A stretch of DNA of 64,000 nt from Orobanche coerulescens (Eukaryota; Streptophyta; Magnoliopsida; Lamiales; Orobanchaceae). This document shows, in pieces, positions 59,101 through 64,000 of the stretch. How positions within the stretch are numbered: position 1 is the first letter of the stretch; each line of letters starts with the position of its first letter. Position numbers and translations under genes: made by a program. The stretch spans positions 140,726,096 through 140,790,095 of the forward strand of contig CM065802.1 of assembly GCA_033398695.1 (NCBI GenBank). The letters are read 5' to 3'. The notes beneath the pieces were generated by a model. That model saw only the letters and a list, made by a program, of their open reading frames with translations, ran no database searches and was not told the DNA's origin.

Positions 59101-59967
59101 AGAACAGCTACCAAAATAAGCAAGGCCAAATCACCAACAATACAGATTTCATTACAGAAGGCTAGAAACATATATTAACGCTGCTCGTCATCCCCTATGA
59201 CACTTTGCAGACTAACTTGACAGATAACTGAAAAAAAATTATATTAAATGACACACTGTAGGTTGTTAAACTCAAACATGTAAATTGTAGGTCATATATA
59301 AGACCAAGTATATACAAAATTTGGTTTACTTTACTGGAACCATTTTAGTCATTTGAATTATCTAACAGAAGATCCATAAGTCCACGCTACAAATATATTG
59401 CTTAATCAAACTCTGCGTGCCCTAGTTCACTACGTATGGAAACATAACCAGTTTAACCAACATAAAGCTACCAATATGCAATGACTTACCTGTCTATGAC
59501 TAACAAGGATAGAATTCCGATTCCCCCCAGCTGGCGAAACTGAAGTAGATGGACCTTCAGATTGAACAATTTGCCTACAATATCAAAACCCACATGAAGC
59601 ATCACTTTGTATTTGAGCCCATACAGATATTTATTATGAACACATATACACACTTCCATGTAAGAACACACGCAGGGGCACACAAAGAGAGGGTGGACCT
59701 TGGAGGGGGCGTGTAAGAAGGAGAATGTGGAACTTTAGATGACTGAGATGACGATAGAGCTGGCGGTCTTGCATAAAGCTCGGAGTTCTTGATAAAATTG
59801 AAGGCCTGAGAAAAGGAAGGGGAAGGATTGAAGAGAGATTGCGGGGTTGTCTTGGGATGAGAGCTCTCGGACACCTCTTCATAAGATGGTATTCTTATGA
59901 CAAACGGTGCATTCTTCTCCTTGTCTTGTTTCTGTTGCTGATTTTCAGGCTTGCCTCTATTTTCCAT
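37842..59967 (-). CDS. ERCC1: DNA excision-repair protein ERCC1 (RAD10), nine exons, complete
   Basis: ERCC1 is the non-catalytic partner of XPF (RAD1); together they cut the 5' side of lesions in nucleotide-excision and crosslink repair in the nucleus. Exons (minus strand): 59699-59967, 59490-59574, 58919-59022, 42665-42764, 42513-42589, 39511-39610, 39273-39344, 39115-39183, 37842-38132. All introns are GT-AG and phases agree, giving 1167 bp and 388 residues, close to the roughly 410 of the Arabidopsis protein as I remember it. The disordered N-terminus has [10 protein letters not shown]; the central nuclease-like, DNA-binding domain starts at [20 protein letters not shown]; the C-terminal helix-hairpin-helix, which binds XPF, has [18 protein letters not shown] and [14 protein letters not shown]; a Lys/Glu-rich tail ends ATVAD. 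I took ATG 59967 as start (an upstream in-frame GTG is not a start). The coding sequence is intact, but intron 3 is 16,154 bp because of mobile elements. Confidence 0.95.
38201..38809. mobile_element. hAT-type MITE in ERCC1 intron 8 (609 bp)
   Basis: It starts CAGTGTTGTAAAAATCGG and ends CCGATTTTTACAACCTTG, near-perfect inverted ends. ATAAATA flanks both sides (38194-38200, 38810-38816), with an eighth base that is ambiguous. The inside includes inverted ACTCGG/CCGAGT words and no coding sequence. Confidence 0.8.
39115..39183 (-). CDS. ERCC1: ERCC1 exon 8
   Basis: After CTGCAG it reads [20 protein letters not shown] and ERK, with donor AAG|GTAGT; exactly 23 codons. CPGIGERK is the helix-hairpin-helix hairpin. 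Confidence 0.93.
39273..39344 (-). CDS. ERCC1: ERCC1 exon 7
   Basis: After CTGTAG it reads [20 protein letters not shown] then STFG, with donor GGG|GTAAG. It is exactly 24 codons and starts the helix-hairpin-helix domain. Confidence 0.93.
39511..39610 (-). CDS. ERCC1: ERCC1 exon 6
   Basis: After ATGTAG it reads [20 protein letters not shown] and [13 protein letters not shown], then CGG|GTATAA. This is the end of the central domain and the linker to the helix-hairpin-helix part. Confidence 0.93.
40321..41400 (+). pseudogene. Gypsy gag-protease remnant in ERCC1 intron 5
   Basis: Frames read [38 protein letters not shown] and, after shifts, the zinc knuckle [14 protein letters not shown], then a protease-like [20 protein letters not shown] followed by NFIS. 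The knuckle holds an in-frame stop. The protease DSGAS motif reads DSMAS, losing the key glycine. Several shifts and stops separate the parts. RT and integrase are not found. Confidence 0.75.
41401..42340 (+). other. Repeat-derived non-coding DNA next to the gag-protease remnant
   Basis: A unit GGGCCGYG..GTGTGTTTACG then AGTYCGAGCTCAAGCATCTC-like sequence occurs twice (about 41411-41480 and 41543-41612). 41760-41960 is a degenerate array of GAYCAGAGCA-type words. 42020-42340 is AT-rich, LTR-like, with no clear ends. Confidence 0.45.
42355..42387. repeat. Perfect 13-bp hairpin
   Basis: TTTTGGCATAGCT and AGCTATGCCAAAA separated by 7 bases. The word AAGCTATGCCA recurs at about 42861, on the other side of ERCC1 exons 4 and 5. 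Confidence 0.7.
42513..42589 (-). CDS. ERCC1: ERCC1 exon 5
   Basis: After AACAG it reads [20 protein letters not shown] and LLCGW, then GGAG|GTATC. Arabidopsis has CAW in place of CGW as I recall, a mild change. Confidence 0.92.
42665..42764 (-). CDS. ERCC1: ERCC1 exon 4
   Basis: After TTTCAG it reads [20 protein letters not shown] and [13 protein letters not shown], then GTG|GTGAGA. It completes the serine codon of exon 3 and keeps frame. Confidence 0.93.
43470..44780 (+). pseudogene. Chromovirus (gypsy) integrase and chromodomain remnant
   Basis: Scattered frames give the integrase: Q-C-x-T-A-K-S-like start, FQRLCMDFV-like text near 43590, [20 protein letters not shown] and [17 protein letters not shown] at 43795-43905, then FGYNSS-like text and [12 protein letters not shown]. 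The C-terminal part is [57 protein letters not shown] chromodomain-like end follows at about 44580-44740: [12 protein letters not shown], stop, [34 protein letters not shown]. Stops and shifts are many; the element is dead. Confidence 0.8.
44781..46849 (+). other. Non-coding gypsy-derived DNA
   Basis: No gene seen. At 45390-45420 a polypurine-like AAGTGTGGGGAGAATT is followed by TGTGACCCCAAC, a possible LTR start for the chromovirus remnant. Around 46815-46849 the string TGCTTGAGGACAAGCAATTG then GTCAAGTGTGGGGAGT is the typical 3' non-coding end and polypurine tract of Tat/Athila-type elements. Confidence 0.45.
47001..47283 (-). repeat. 3' LTR of the gypsy element
   Basis: TGACACGGGA...CCCACATCA. 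Nearly identical to 50926-51209. Confidence 0.93.
47284..48221 (-). pseudogene. Gypsy integrase, frameshifted
   Basis: Minus-strand text: CQAQ-like [20 protein letters not shown] then DFVLGLPR and [20 protein letters not shown] (first Asp), a frame change at about 47930-47990 with [15 protein letters not shown] (second Asp), then [80 protein letters not shown] and [11 protein letters not shown]. The segment around the TDGQTE glutamate is damaged ([11 protein letters not shown]). It ends in the polypurine tract; no chromodomain. Confidence 0.85.
48300..49188 (-). pseudogene. Gypsy reverse transcriptase, frameshifted
   Basis: Frame 49188 to 48628 holds [40 protein letters not shown] and [19 protein letters not shown]. 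After a shift near 48760, frame 48689 to 48300 holds [20 protein letters not shown] (YFDD active site), [20 protein letters not shown] and [20 protein letters not shown], ending FRWG. The sequence then jumps to integrase with no RNase H or integrase zinc finger, so a deletion lies at about 48220-48300. Confidence 0.88.
49128..50197 (-). pseudogene. Gypsy gag C-terminus and protease, frameshifted
   Basis: Frame 50197 to 49679 holds [20 protein letters not shown], the zinc knuckle [14 protein letters not shown] (CX2CX4HX4C, intact, about 49915-49960) and an acidic stretch. A shift near 49690 leads to the protease: [18 protein letters not shown] (DSG active site), then [20 protein letters not shown] and [20 protein letters not shown]. 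Confidence 0.85.
50198..50895 (-). pseudogene. Gypsy gag N-terminal half
   Basis: Starts [20 protein letters not shown] shortly after the primer site, with a coiled-coil-like [18 protein letters not shown], then [40 protein letters not shown] and [11 protein letters not shown], the capsid region of gypsy Gag. It reaches a TGA at about 50321 after LPPDYD, where intact relatives continue without a stop. Confidence 0.85.
50926..51209 (-). repeat. 5' LTR of the gypsy element
   Basis: 284 bp; differences from the other LTR include TTCG for TTTG after GATAA and one extra T in AAGTTTCTT. Confidence 0.93.
51312..51475 (+). repeat. Tandem repeat, about five units of 33-40 bp, in the LTR
   Basis: Units of the form GGGCTGTCGAGCATAGCC then GATCACTCCTGCACA, decaying at both ends (GGGCTGCCGAGCATGGCC first, GGGCTGTCGAGCATGACC last). 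They belong to the Tat/Athila-like LTR. Confidence 0.8.
51634..51751 (+). mobile_element. Short tRNA-derived SINE
   Basis: About 118 bp with a box-A-like TGGCTTCGTGGTTAGG (51651-51666) and a box B GGTTCGATTCT (51694-51704), the internal promoter of tRNA-derived SINEs, followed by an A-run ending at 51750. TGTCCTCC flanks it (51626-51633, 51752-51759). It cannot fold as a tRNA. Confidence 0.75.
52104..52880. mobile_element. PIF/Harbinger-like MITE swollen by a GGT/GGC repeat
   Basis: Ends GGGTGCGTTTGGTACAGAG and CTCTACCAAACACCCC are inverted copies, flanked by CTA on both sides (52101-52103, 52881-52883). Short AGAGAAATCAATTC words lie inside both ends. The middle 500 bp is a trinucleotide-like repeat. 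The GGGTG.GTTTGGTA end and 3-bp duplication fit Tourist-type MITEs; the assignment is by eye. Confidence 0.75.
52256..52751 (+). repeat. (GGT/GGC)n imperfect minisatellite, about 495 bp
   Basis: Plus strand almost wholly GGTGGTGGC/GGTGGTCG/GGTGGTGGCGACG units, lacking A except in GATGG, GCAG and GCGACGG variants. It gives long false open frames on both strands (Gly/Val/Trp on plus, Pro/Thr/His on minus). Runs of GG spaced by one base could form G-quadruplexes on the strand antisense to ERCC1. Confidence 0.9.
53137..54866 (-). mobile_element. 5'-truncated RTE-clade LINE (1730 bp)
   Basis: Exact duplications of 17 bp (TATTATTGTCTTTAATA) flank it at 53120-53136 and 54867-54883. The minus strand ends with GACCCCAAATCATTTTGGGA and CTTAGATGTTGT, the 3' end used in plant RTE elements as I recall. 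Only the RT part is present; the endonuclease is lost by the truncation usual for LINEs. Confidence 0.93.
53423..54865 (-). CDS. RTE LINE reverse transcriptase, 480 codons, uninterrupted, N-terminus missing
   Basis: Order of RT blocks: [93 protein letters not shown] (first Asp), [34 protein letters not shown] (FADD active site), then [20 protein letters not shown] and a C-terminal block with [20 protein letters not shown] and [20 protein letters not shown]. It lacks stops, so the copy is young. The first codon falls at the truncation point and is not a native start. Enzyme activity would need the missing endonuclease or host help. Confidence 0.9.
   Translation of the reverse strand: MEFKRGIQKGEVTIALKMGSKKAEGPDGIPIEVWRCLGERGIEWVTMLFNKIWRSNKMPSTWRKCILVPLYKNKGDVQDCSNYLGIKLMSHTMKLWERVTEQRIRKCVKITENQFGFMPGRSTMEAIYLIRQLMEHYRDKKKDLHMVFIDLEKAYDKVQREVLWWALAKKGVSRKYIDIIKDMYEGASISVRTNVGRTEEFPITIGVHQGSALSPFLFAIVMDELTREIQNDVLWCMMFADDIVLIDETKVGVQQKLELWRDTLEARGFRLSKSKTEYMECRFSENSDSEAGMITFDGKVVHGSTFFRYLGSIIQNDGELDGDVANRIKAGWLKWKSATGVLCDPDMPHRLKGKFYRTTIRPALFYGTECWVVKQCHVQKMNVAEMRMLRWMCGHTKKDRLRNEVMREKVRIAVIEDKMMENRLRWFGHVRRRPVDAPVRRLESWGTSNVVKGRGRPKKTWIKMIENDMRFLGIGESMGI
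54884..55631 (+). other. End of the split LTR and adjacent intron DNA, no gene seen
   Basis: T-rich sequence with repeated TTTACTTG words (about 54980-55030), then CCTCGAGAGATCGACCCGAG and CTTGCGGGCGAGATTTAGGG, usual near the 3' end of Tat/Athila LTRs. From about 55320 the origin is unclear. Confidence 0.5.
56055..56997. mobile_element. Nested non-autonomous hAT element (943 bp)
   Basis: Ends CATAGTAGTCAATAGCGAT and GGCGATTGACTACTATG-like (plus strand ATCGCCATTGACTACTATG) are inverted, flanked by the exact 8-bp duplication ACCTCCGG (56047-56054, 56998-57005). Palindromic AGCGGCCGCT repeats lie near both ends. No transposase is seen; an (ATA)n run lies at 56264-56286. Confidence 0.92.
57224..58576 (+). 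pseudogene. hAT transposase remnant: BED finger and C-terminal dimerisation part
   Basis: Exon-like pieces 57224-57632, 57735-57853, 57948-58326 and 58413-58576 are joined by GT-AG introns in phase. The first starts [14 protein letters not shown] and has a BED zinc finger ([27 protein letters not shown]) broken by a TAA just before its first cysteine. It then jumps to [20 protein letters not shown] and [18 protein letters not shown], the hAT C-terminal dimerisation block, followed by [20 protein letters not shown]. The DDE core between is absent. The end is Gly/Arg-rich ([11 protein letters not shown]) and then acidic (D-run, about 58510-58545). Confidence 0.85.
58919..59022 (-). CDS. ERCC1: ERCC1 exon 3
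   Basis: After TTGCAG it reads [20 protein letters not shown] and [14 protein letters not shown], then TTGAG|GTTTGG. The last two bases complete a serine codon with exon 4, 16 kb away. A hAT element ends only 84 bp downstream of the donor (58834). Confidence 0.93.
59490..59574 (-). CDS. ERCC1: ERCC1 exon 2
   Basis: After TTGTAG it reads [18 protein letters not shown] and [11 protein letters not shown], ending [18 protein letters not shown] joined to KGNPLLK is a landmark of plant ERCC1. Confidence 0.92.
59699..59967 (-). CDS. ERCC1: ERCC1 exon 1
   Basis: From [12 protein letters not shown] to SYTPPP; contains the conserved [10 protein letters not shown] and [20 protein letters not shown] blocks. 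The donor is CCAAG|GTCCAC. The first 90 residues are mostly low complexity. Confidence 0.9.
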
Positions 59968-60143
59968 TTTCACAATTTTGCTTTCAGCATTCTCCTAATT
60001 TCGATTCTTCCAATCCCGAACTTCTTTTGTCGGTTTTAATTAGAAAAGTACGGCAAATTGCACTGAACCTTTTGAACTAAGAAAAACAGGTTTGTGGAGA
60101 AATCGGTGCAAATGGGAAGGACTACAAAATCAGTCTTTGAAAA

Positions 60144-60177
<34 letters not shown>

Positions 60178-60440
60178 CAAACCTTGCAAATTGCAATTCT
60201 CTTTTTTTGATCGAGAGGTAGGGAGAGCTGGTCGGTACGGTAATCGAGCATAGAGGCCGCCGTGGGCGTGGATGGCTGTGGGAAAAGATTAGGGTCTAGA
60301 GGACGCCGTGGGCGTGGATGGCTTGAGAATTGTGGGTGAAGATTATGGTTTTTGTTGTAATAAATGTACATGGCCACATTTCTATCTTGTGGTGTGCCGG
60401 TGTGGAAAAAAAAAAAAAGTTTGCCTATATAAAAGGCACA
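59968..60440 (-). promoter_or_regulatory. Likely ERCC1 5' UTR and core promoter region
   Basis: Upstream of ATG 59967 lies a (GA)n run on the plus strand (60145-60174), which is a CT-rich patch in the gene's direction, common in plant 5' UTRs. A TATA-like CTATATAAAAG at 60425-60435 is readable in both directions. A 65-codon upstream frame (60177-60377) and a short tandem duplication (CGCCGTGGGCGTGGATGGCT at about 60258 and 60303) sit between. The start of transcription cannot be placed. Confidence 0.35.
60145..60174. repeat. (GA)n microsatellite
   Basis: About 15 uninterrupted GA units, 170-200 bp upstream of the ERCC1 start codon. Confidence 0.95.
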
Positions 60441-60729
60441 TTCTATGGAGTGTAGATGGAAGTGAAAATAGTGAATGAAAAACTTCCTTTAATTATATTT
60501 CTACTAGTGTATGTTTGTGTATTATCTTGTATTATAAGTGCTCTTAATACTAAAACACACATATAAAGTATTATAAAGTAGTTGGAGATGAATTTCACAC
60601 CATGCTAACAGCATGAATGCTCGAAGCCCTTCTAAGCAACTCGAACGGTAAAGTTGGAGATACTTTTTTATGTCAATCACGTTTATTTTAATATTATATA
60701 TCACCATCATTATGAGATAAAGAGACTCT
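60441..60729. other. Intergenic DNA, no gene seen
   Basis: AT-rich; nothing recognisable on either strand. Confidence 0.5.
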
Positions 60730-60937
60730 GTCACAATCTATAATATTTGGTGAGATGACGAATAAAATTTATTATTGCAACATATTACAATAATATATAT
60801 TATATGTTTGAGTGGATAACCCCGAACAATTAATCAACTATATATTATATGCTTGAGTGGATAATCCCGAGTAATTAATCAACTATATATATACTTGAGT
60901 GGATAACCCCGAGCAACTACTCAAATATATGTTATAT

Positions 60938-62188
60938 GGGGAAATTACAACCAACTACCCTATTAGATGGCCTCTTTACACTTTAGTCCCTATTGTTACA
61001 TAAATTACAGCGAAGGACAAAAATCTGAATTGGTGTTGACTTCTATTAAAAAGACGAAAATGTCCCTCTATTTACTTGAATAAAATATTTCTTTTAAAAT
61101 ACATTTCATATTAAACAAATAGTTTATAAGTTATTAAAGTGTTTGGCTAATACATTTCTTTAAAAAATATTCTTTTTTCATAAAATAATTTTTTTTCGAA
61201 ATATAATTTTTTTCCAGAAAAATATTTTTTTTTCGCAAAAATATTTTATTTTATTTTTTTCCAGAAAATAATTTTATTTTTTCGAAAAAATAATATTTTT
61301 TCAAGAAAATAATTTTATTTTTTCGAAAAAATATAATATTTTTTCAAGAAAATAATTTTATTTTTCAAAAAATAATATTTTTCAAGAAAATAATTTTATT
61401 TCGAAAAATATTATTTTGCCAAAAATATTTTTTCCTCCGTAAAATATTTTTAAATTTTTTCAAAAATATTTTTTTATTTTTTTCAGAAAATTATTTTATT
61501 TTTTCGAAAAATAATATTTTTTTCCAGAAAATAATTTAATTTCGAAAAAATATTATTTTGCCAAAAAATACCTTTTTCTCGAGAAAATATTTTTTTTTTT
61601 TTCGAAAAAATATTATTTTTATTTTTTCCAGAAAATAGTTTTATTTTTTCAAAAAAAAAATATTTTTTCCAGAAAATAATTTTATTTCAAAAAAATATTA
61701 TTTTACCCAAAAATAATTTTTTCTCCAGAAAATATTTTTTAATTTTTCAAAAAAAATTAAAAATACAAAAAAATAATATTTTTTAAAAAAAGATAATTTT
61801 TACCAGAAAAATAATTTTTTTATTTTTTCGAAAAATAATATTTTTTCCTAAAAATACTTTTTTTTTTGAAAAAAATATTTTTTTCTAAAAAGCTTGAAAA
61901 TTTATTACACTGAAATCCAAAAGTGTTATATATATTACAATGAGGTCCAGCATGTGCCACCCACGTGAGACGAAACATAAATGGGTAAACAAGAAAAGGA
62001 AAAATAAAAGGGTAAATTCTAATATCAAGATTTCCTCCAGTGACATCATCTGGAAATTTGACTTTTGTCCTTGGTTGTAAATATAGTTTCTGGACAGTGC
62101 AAAGTTTGTCCTTCATTATAATATCTGAAACAATAGGGACCAAACTGTAATTAGACCATCTAAAAAGGTAGTCAGATGTAAATCGCCC
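60938..62188. mobile_element. MULE-like terminal-inverted-repeat element (1251 bp)
   Basis: Left end GGGGAAATTACAACCAACTA then CCCTATTAGATGG...TTTAGTCCCTATTGTT; the right end, complemented, GGGCGATTTACATCTGACTA then CCTTTTTAGATGG...TTTGGTCCCTATTGTT. The roughly 55-bp inverted ends are imperfect. A 10-bp duplication TATGTTATAT (60928-60937, 62189-62198) is the size made by Mutator-like elements. No transposase is seen. 61130-61880 is an almost pure A/T array of TTTTTTCGAAAAAATA-type units. Confidence 0.85.
61130..61880. repeat. A/T array of palindromic TTTTTCGAAAAA units
   Basis: Repeats of TTTTTTCGAAAAAATAATAT and CAGAAAATAATTTTATTT, irregular, within the MULE-like element. Strong ability to form hairpins. 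Confidence 0.85.
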
Positions 62189-62340
62189 TATGTTATATAT
62201 GCTTGAGTGGATAACCTCGAACAATTAATCAAATATATATTATATATGCTTGAGCAGATAACCCCGAGCAGCTAATTGAATATATATTAGTATTGCTTGT
62301 GCGGATAACCCCCAAGCTACAAACTGAATATGTATATATT

Positions 62341-62565
62341 ATAAACAGATTGACTATACGAATACTCAATGTACATTTATCGAATAATATGCTATAGATA
62401 TATTTATACATCATTCATAATCTTCACTCCATTGTCTTTCAGACTCCAACGGGTAGTTAACAACTATAAAATGGTTTCATTCTATAAATACATCCACATT
62501 TTATTCAAAAACTCATCCCCCTTCTATCTTCTTACGCCTTCATAAAAACAAAAAGATTATTCAAA
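62341..62565. other. Short intergenic stretch with TATA-like box
   Basis: ATTCTATAAATACATCC at about 62490 resembles a plant TATA box in the plus direction, about 80 bp before the ATG at 62566. Nothing else is recognised. Confidence 0.4.
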
Positions 62566-62733
62566 ATGATTCATCAATTGTTTTTTACATTCTACACTAC
62601 GTTGGTCATAGCATATACTATATTAGTTGTTTATGTGGAGTGTAACACGAAAGAGGAATATTTGATTTTTATTACAAGTCTTTTGCTATTTTATCCCATA
62701 ATTAGACTTCTGGTAAATCTTAACATGCAATAA
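62566..62733 (+). CDS. Small ORF, 55 residues, two hydrophobic segments
   Basis: Starts MIHQLFFTFYTTLVIAYTIL and continues VVYVECNTKEEYLIFITSLL, ending VNLNMQ. Two hydrophobic stretches of about 17-20 residues are separated by a charged CNTKEE. I do not recognise it. A TATA-like sequence lies upstream at a plausible distance; beyond that there is no evidence of expression. It could be a chance frame in AT-rich DNA. Confidence 0.25.
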   Translation: MIHQLFFTFYTTLVIAYTILVVYVECNTKEEYLIFITSLLLFYPIIRLLVNLNMQ

Positions 62734-62818
62734 TACCTCTTTTATATCCAAATAAAATATTTGTGTTCTTGATGTTAAAATATTAATGATATGTATGTTC
62801 TTTCATATAGTTATCGCC

Positions 62819-62892
62819 ATGTCAAATCTTGTCAAGTTTGATTTCGAGGCACTTGACATAACTGGGAAAAAATTATTTATCATGGGTGTCGA
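62819..62892 (+). pseudogene. Gag-like gene start cut by an LTR insertion
   Basis: The ATG at 62819 opens MSNLVKFDFEALDITGKKLF then IMGVD. Plant copia-like gag proteins commonly begin MSNLxKLxFxALDISGKNY, so this is the first 25 codons of such a protein. TATAG just upstream (62806-62810) could be a splice acceptor. The Angela-type LTR starts at 62893 in the middle of a codon, so the rest lies beyond it or was lost. Confidence 0.65.
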
Positions 62893-63027
62893 TGTTAGGA
62901 GTATGTCCTCGAATGACACTCAGGAGATGTTAGAGTGAGGGCATTGTACTTGTTATTATGTAATTCATTATCTAAAGGCAATTGTATGTTTCTTTATTTA
63001 CTGGTAGTCACTGGCATTCCTGACTCG

Positions 63028-63065
<38 letters not shown>

Positions 63066-64000
63066 AACTAGTCCATGTATTTGAGAGCAAAACATTCCAC
63101 TCCTTATTGGATAAGATACTTAATCGTTCACAAGTCGATGAAACTTGACTGGGCGTTAAGTTTATGTGAAGCCTTGTATGACATGGTCTTTGACTTGGAG
63201 AGTGCCTGTCGAACAATAATGGTTAGTGGGAGCACACGTTATAGGTATGCTAATGAGATTAATATACCCGAACCGACTCACCCTCGATTTGTCACACGGA
63301 TTTCACTTCGGGACAATCAATGACGGAATCGAAAGGCTGTGATAGGTATTCGTGAACCTTCGACTTGAGGATTTAGTAGAGATGTGCATGTGACGTTAAC
63401 ATTTTCATTAGAATAGTTCGACCCAGAAAACCGGAAGGTGGGGATCAACCTCGAAGTACGTCTTGACGGGCAAGTAGCAGGTTCTACTGAATACCAAGAT
63501 AGAATTCTTTCTCCTGTTAGTGAACGGGTTATATGTCCTATGTGGTTATTGGCAGATGAGATCATAAGTCTCTGGCCAAAGCATTGGAGCTAGTTGTATT
63601 GGATACACGAGAGCTCGATGATCTTGATCTGCATTAACTCATGCATAGAGTCAAGTACAGATAGGGTTTGACTGACCGTGACCCTATAACGTGATCGGGA
63701 TATTTGAAAGAAGGGTTTATACGTATACTGGTATTCACGACAGAAAGGTTTTGGAATAATCCCCATCATTCGTTCTCAGTTAGGGTACAGTGTAGGCCGC
63801 CAGGATGGCTAGGTGGTGCTACTACTCTTTGGTTCCTCCCATTGCTAACTCAAACGGACCTACCGAGTCGCGCAATAGGATTGACGAAGGAATGAATCGA
63901 GCTTATTCTCTCTTTATAAATATTAGATATTGGATATCTAATTTATTGGACATTGGATGTCTAATTAATTTTGGGACATTGGATGTCTAAATAATTTATT
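62893..64000 (+). repeat. Angela-type LTR, cut by the window edge
   Basis: TGTTAGGAGTATGTCCTCGA here matches 5394 onward to at least 1.1 kb, in the same orientation, with many substitutions. A (TA)n run at 63029-63064 is expanded relative to the left copy. It is either a solo LTR or the 5' LTR of an element continuing to the right. The expected duplication on the left is GTCGA (62888-62892). Confidence 0.88.

Larger units (their letters stand above)
60770..62340. repeat. AT-rich tandem repeat (about 45 bp) interrupted by a transposon
   Basis: Units like TATGCTTGAGTGGATAACCC then CGAACAATTAATCAACTA occur about four times at 60770-60927 and about three to four times at 62189-62335. Flanks are continuous if 60938-62188 and one copy of the 10-bp duplication are removed. 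Confidence 0.8.

Noticed and set aside
60177..60377. Separate 65-codon protein upstream of ERCC1
   Set aside because: Built partly from a short duplicated GC-rich segment, no recognised domain; more likely an upstream frame in the 5' UTR.
5394..64000. One giant element bounded by the two Angela-type LTRs (5394 and 62893)
   Set aside because: The left LTR is preceded by its own pol and polypurine tract and so is a 3' LTR, while the right one interrupts a gag-like gene. They are separate insertions in the same direction.

Overview
The window is plant nuclear DNA, most likely from a eudicot with a large, repeat-rich genome. This rests on GT-AG introns, AT-rich intergenic DNA, plant lineages of copia and gypsy LTR retrotransposons, and CACTA, hAT, MULE-like, LINE and SINE elements. 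I see one complete host gene. Almost everything else is mobile DNA, much of it nested.

Layout, left half. 1-7369 is the 3' part of a decayed Angela-type Ty1/copia element (+) ending in a 1976-bp LTR. It sits in the LTR of a Tat/Athila-like gypsy element (-), whose interior (about 7442-11160) is split by a 2350-bp solo LTR at 8005-10354 with a GCTAT duplication. A related element follows: LTR 11745-13011, interior 13012-15461 with one open 260-codon ORF, tRNA-Asp-type primer site 15438-15455. At about 15517 a deletion joins it to a SIRE-type copia element (-, 15517-24074), which had inserted into the 3' LTR of a second SIRE-type element (-, 24075-31179). The second element carries an in-frame gag-RT/RNase H deletion fusion. 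Both carry a long accessory ORF downstream of pol. 31790-36250 is a complete CACTA transposon (AAC duplication) carrying three consecutive exons of a host EDR1-domain LRR-kinase-like gene.

Layout, right half. 37842-59967 (-) is a complete nine-exon ERCC1 (RAD10) gene. All splice sites are GT-AG, all phases match, and it encodes 388 residues. Its coding sequence is 1.17 kb but the gene spans 22 kb, because intron 3 (16,154 bp) and intron 5 (2,902 bp) are full of mobile DNA. Intron 3 holds a chromovirus integrase/chromodomain remnant; a Tat/Athila-like LTR hosting a gypsy element, a SINE, a PIF/Harbinger-like MITE with a GGT/GGC repeat, and a young RTE LINE; and a hAT element with a second hAT inside it. 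Upstream of ERCC1 lie a tandem repeat split by a MULE-like element (60938-62188), a small ORF, and a gag-like gene start interrupted by a second Angela-type LTR running off the right edge.

How the parts work together: ERCC1 is the only gene here with a clear cellular role (the non-catalytic partner of the XPF repair nuclease). The rest records repeated insertion, capture and deletion. Family names come from recognising motifs by eye; no database search was run. Terminal repeats and target-site duplications were read directly from the sequence.
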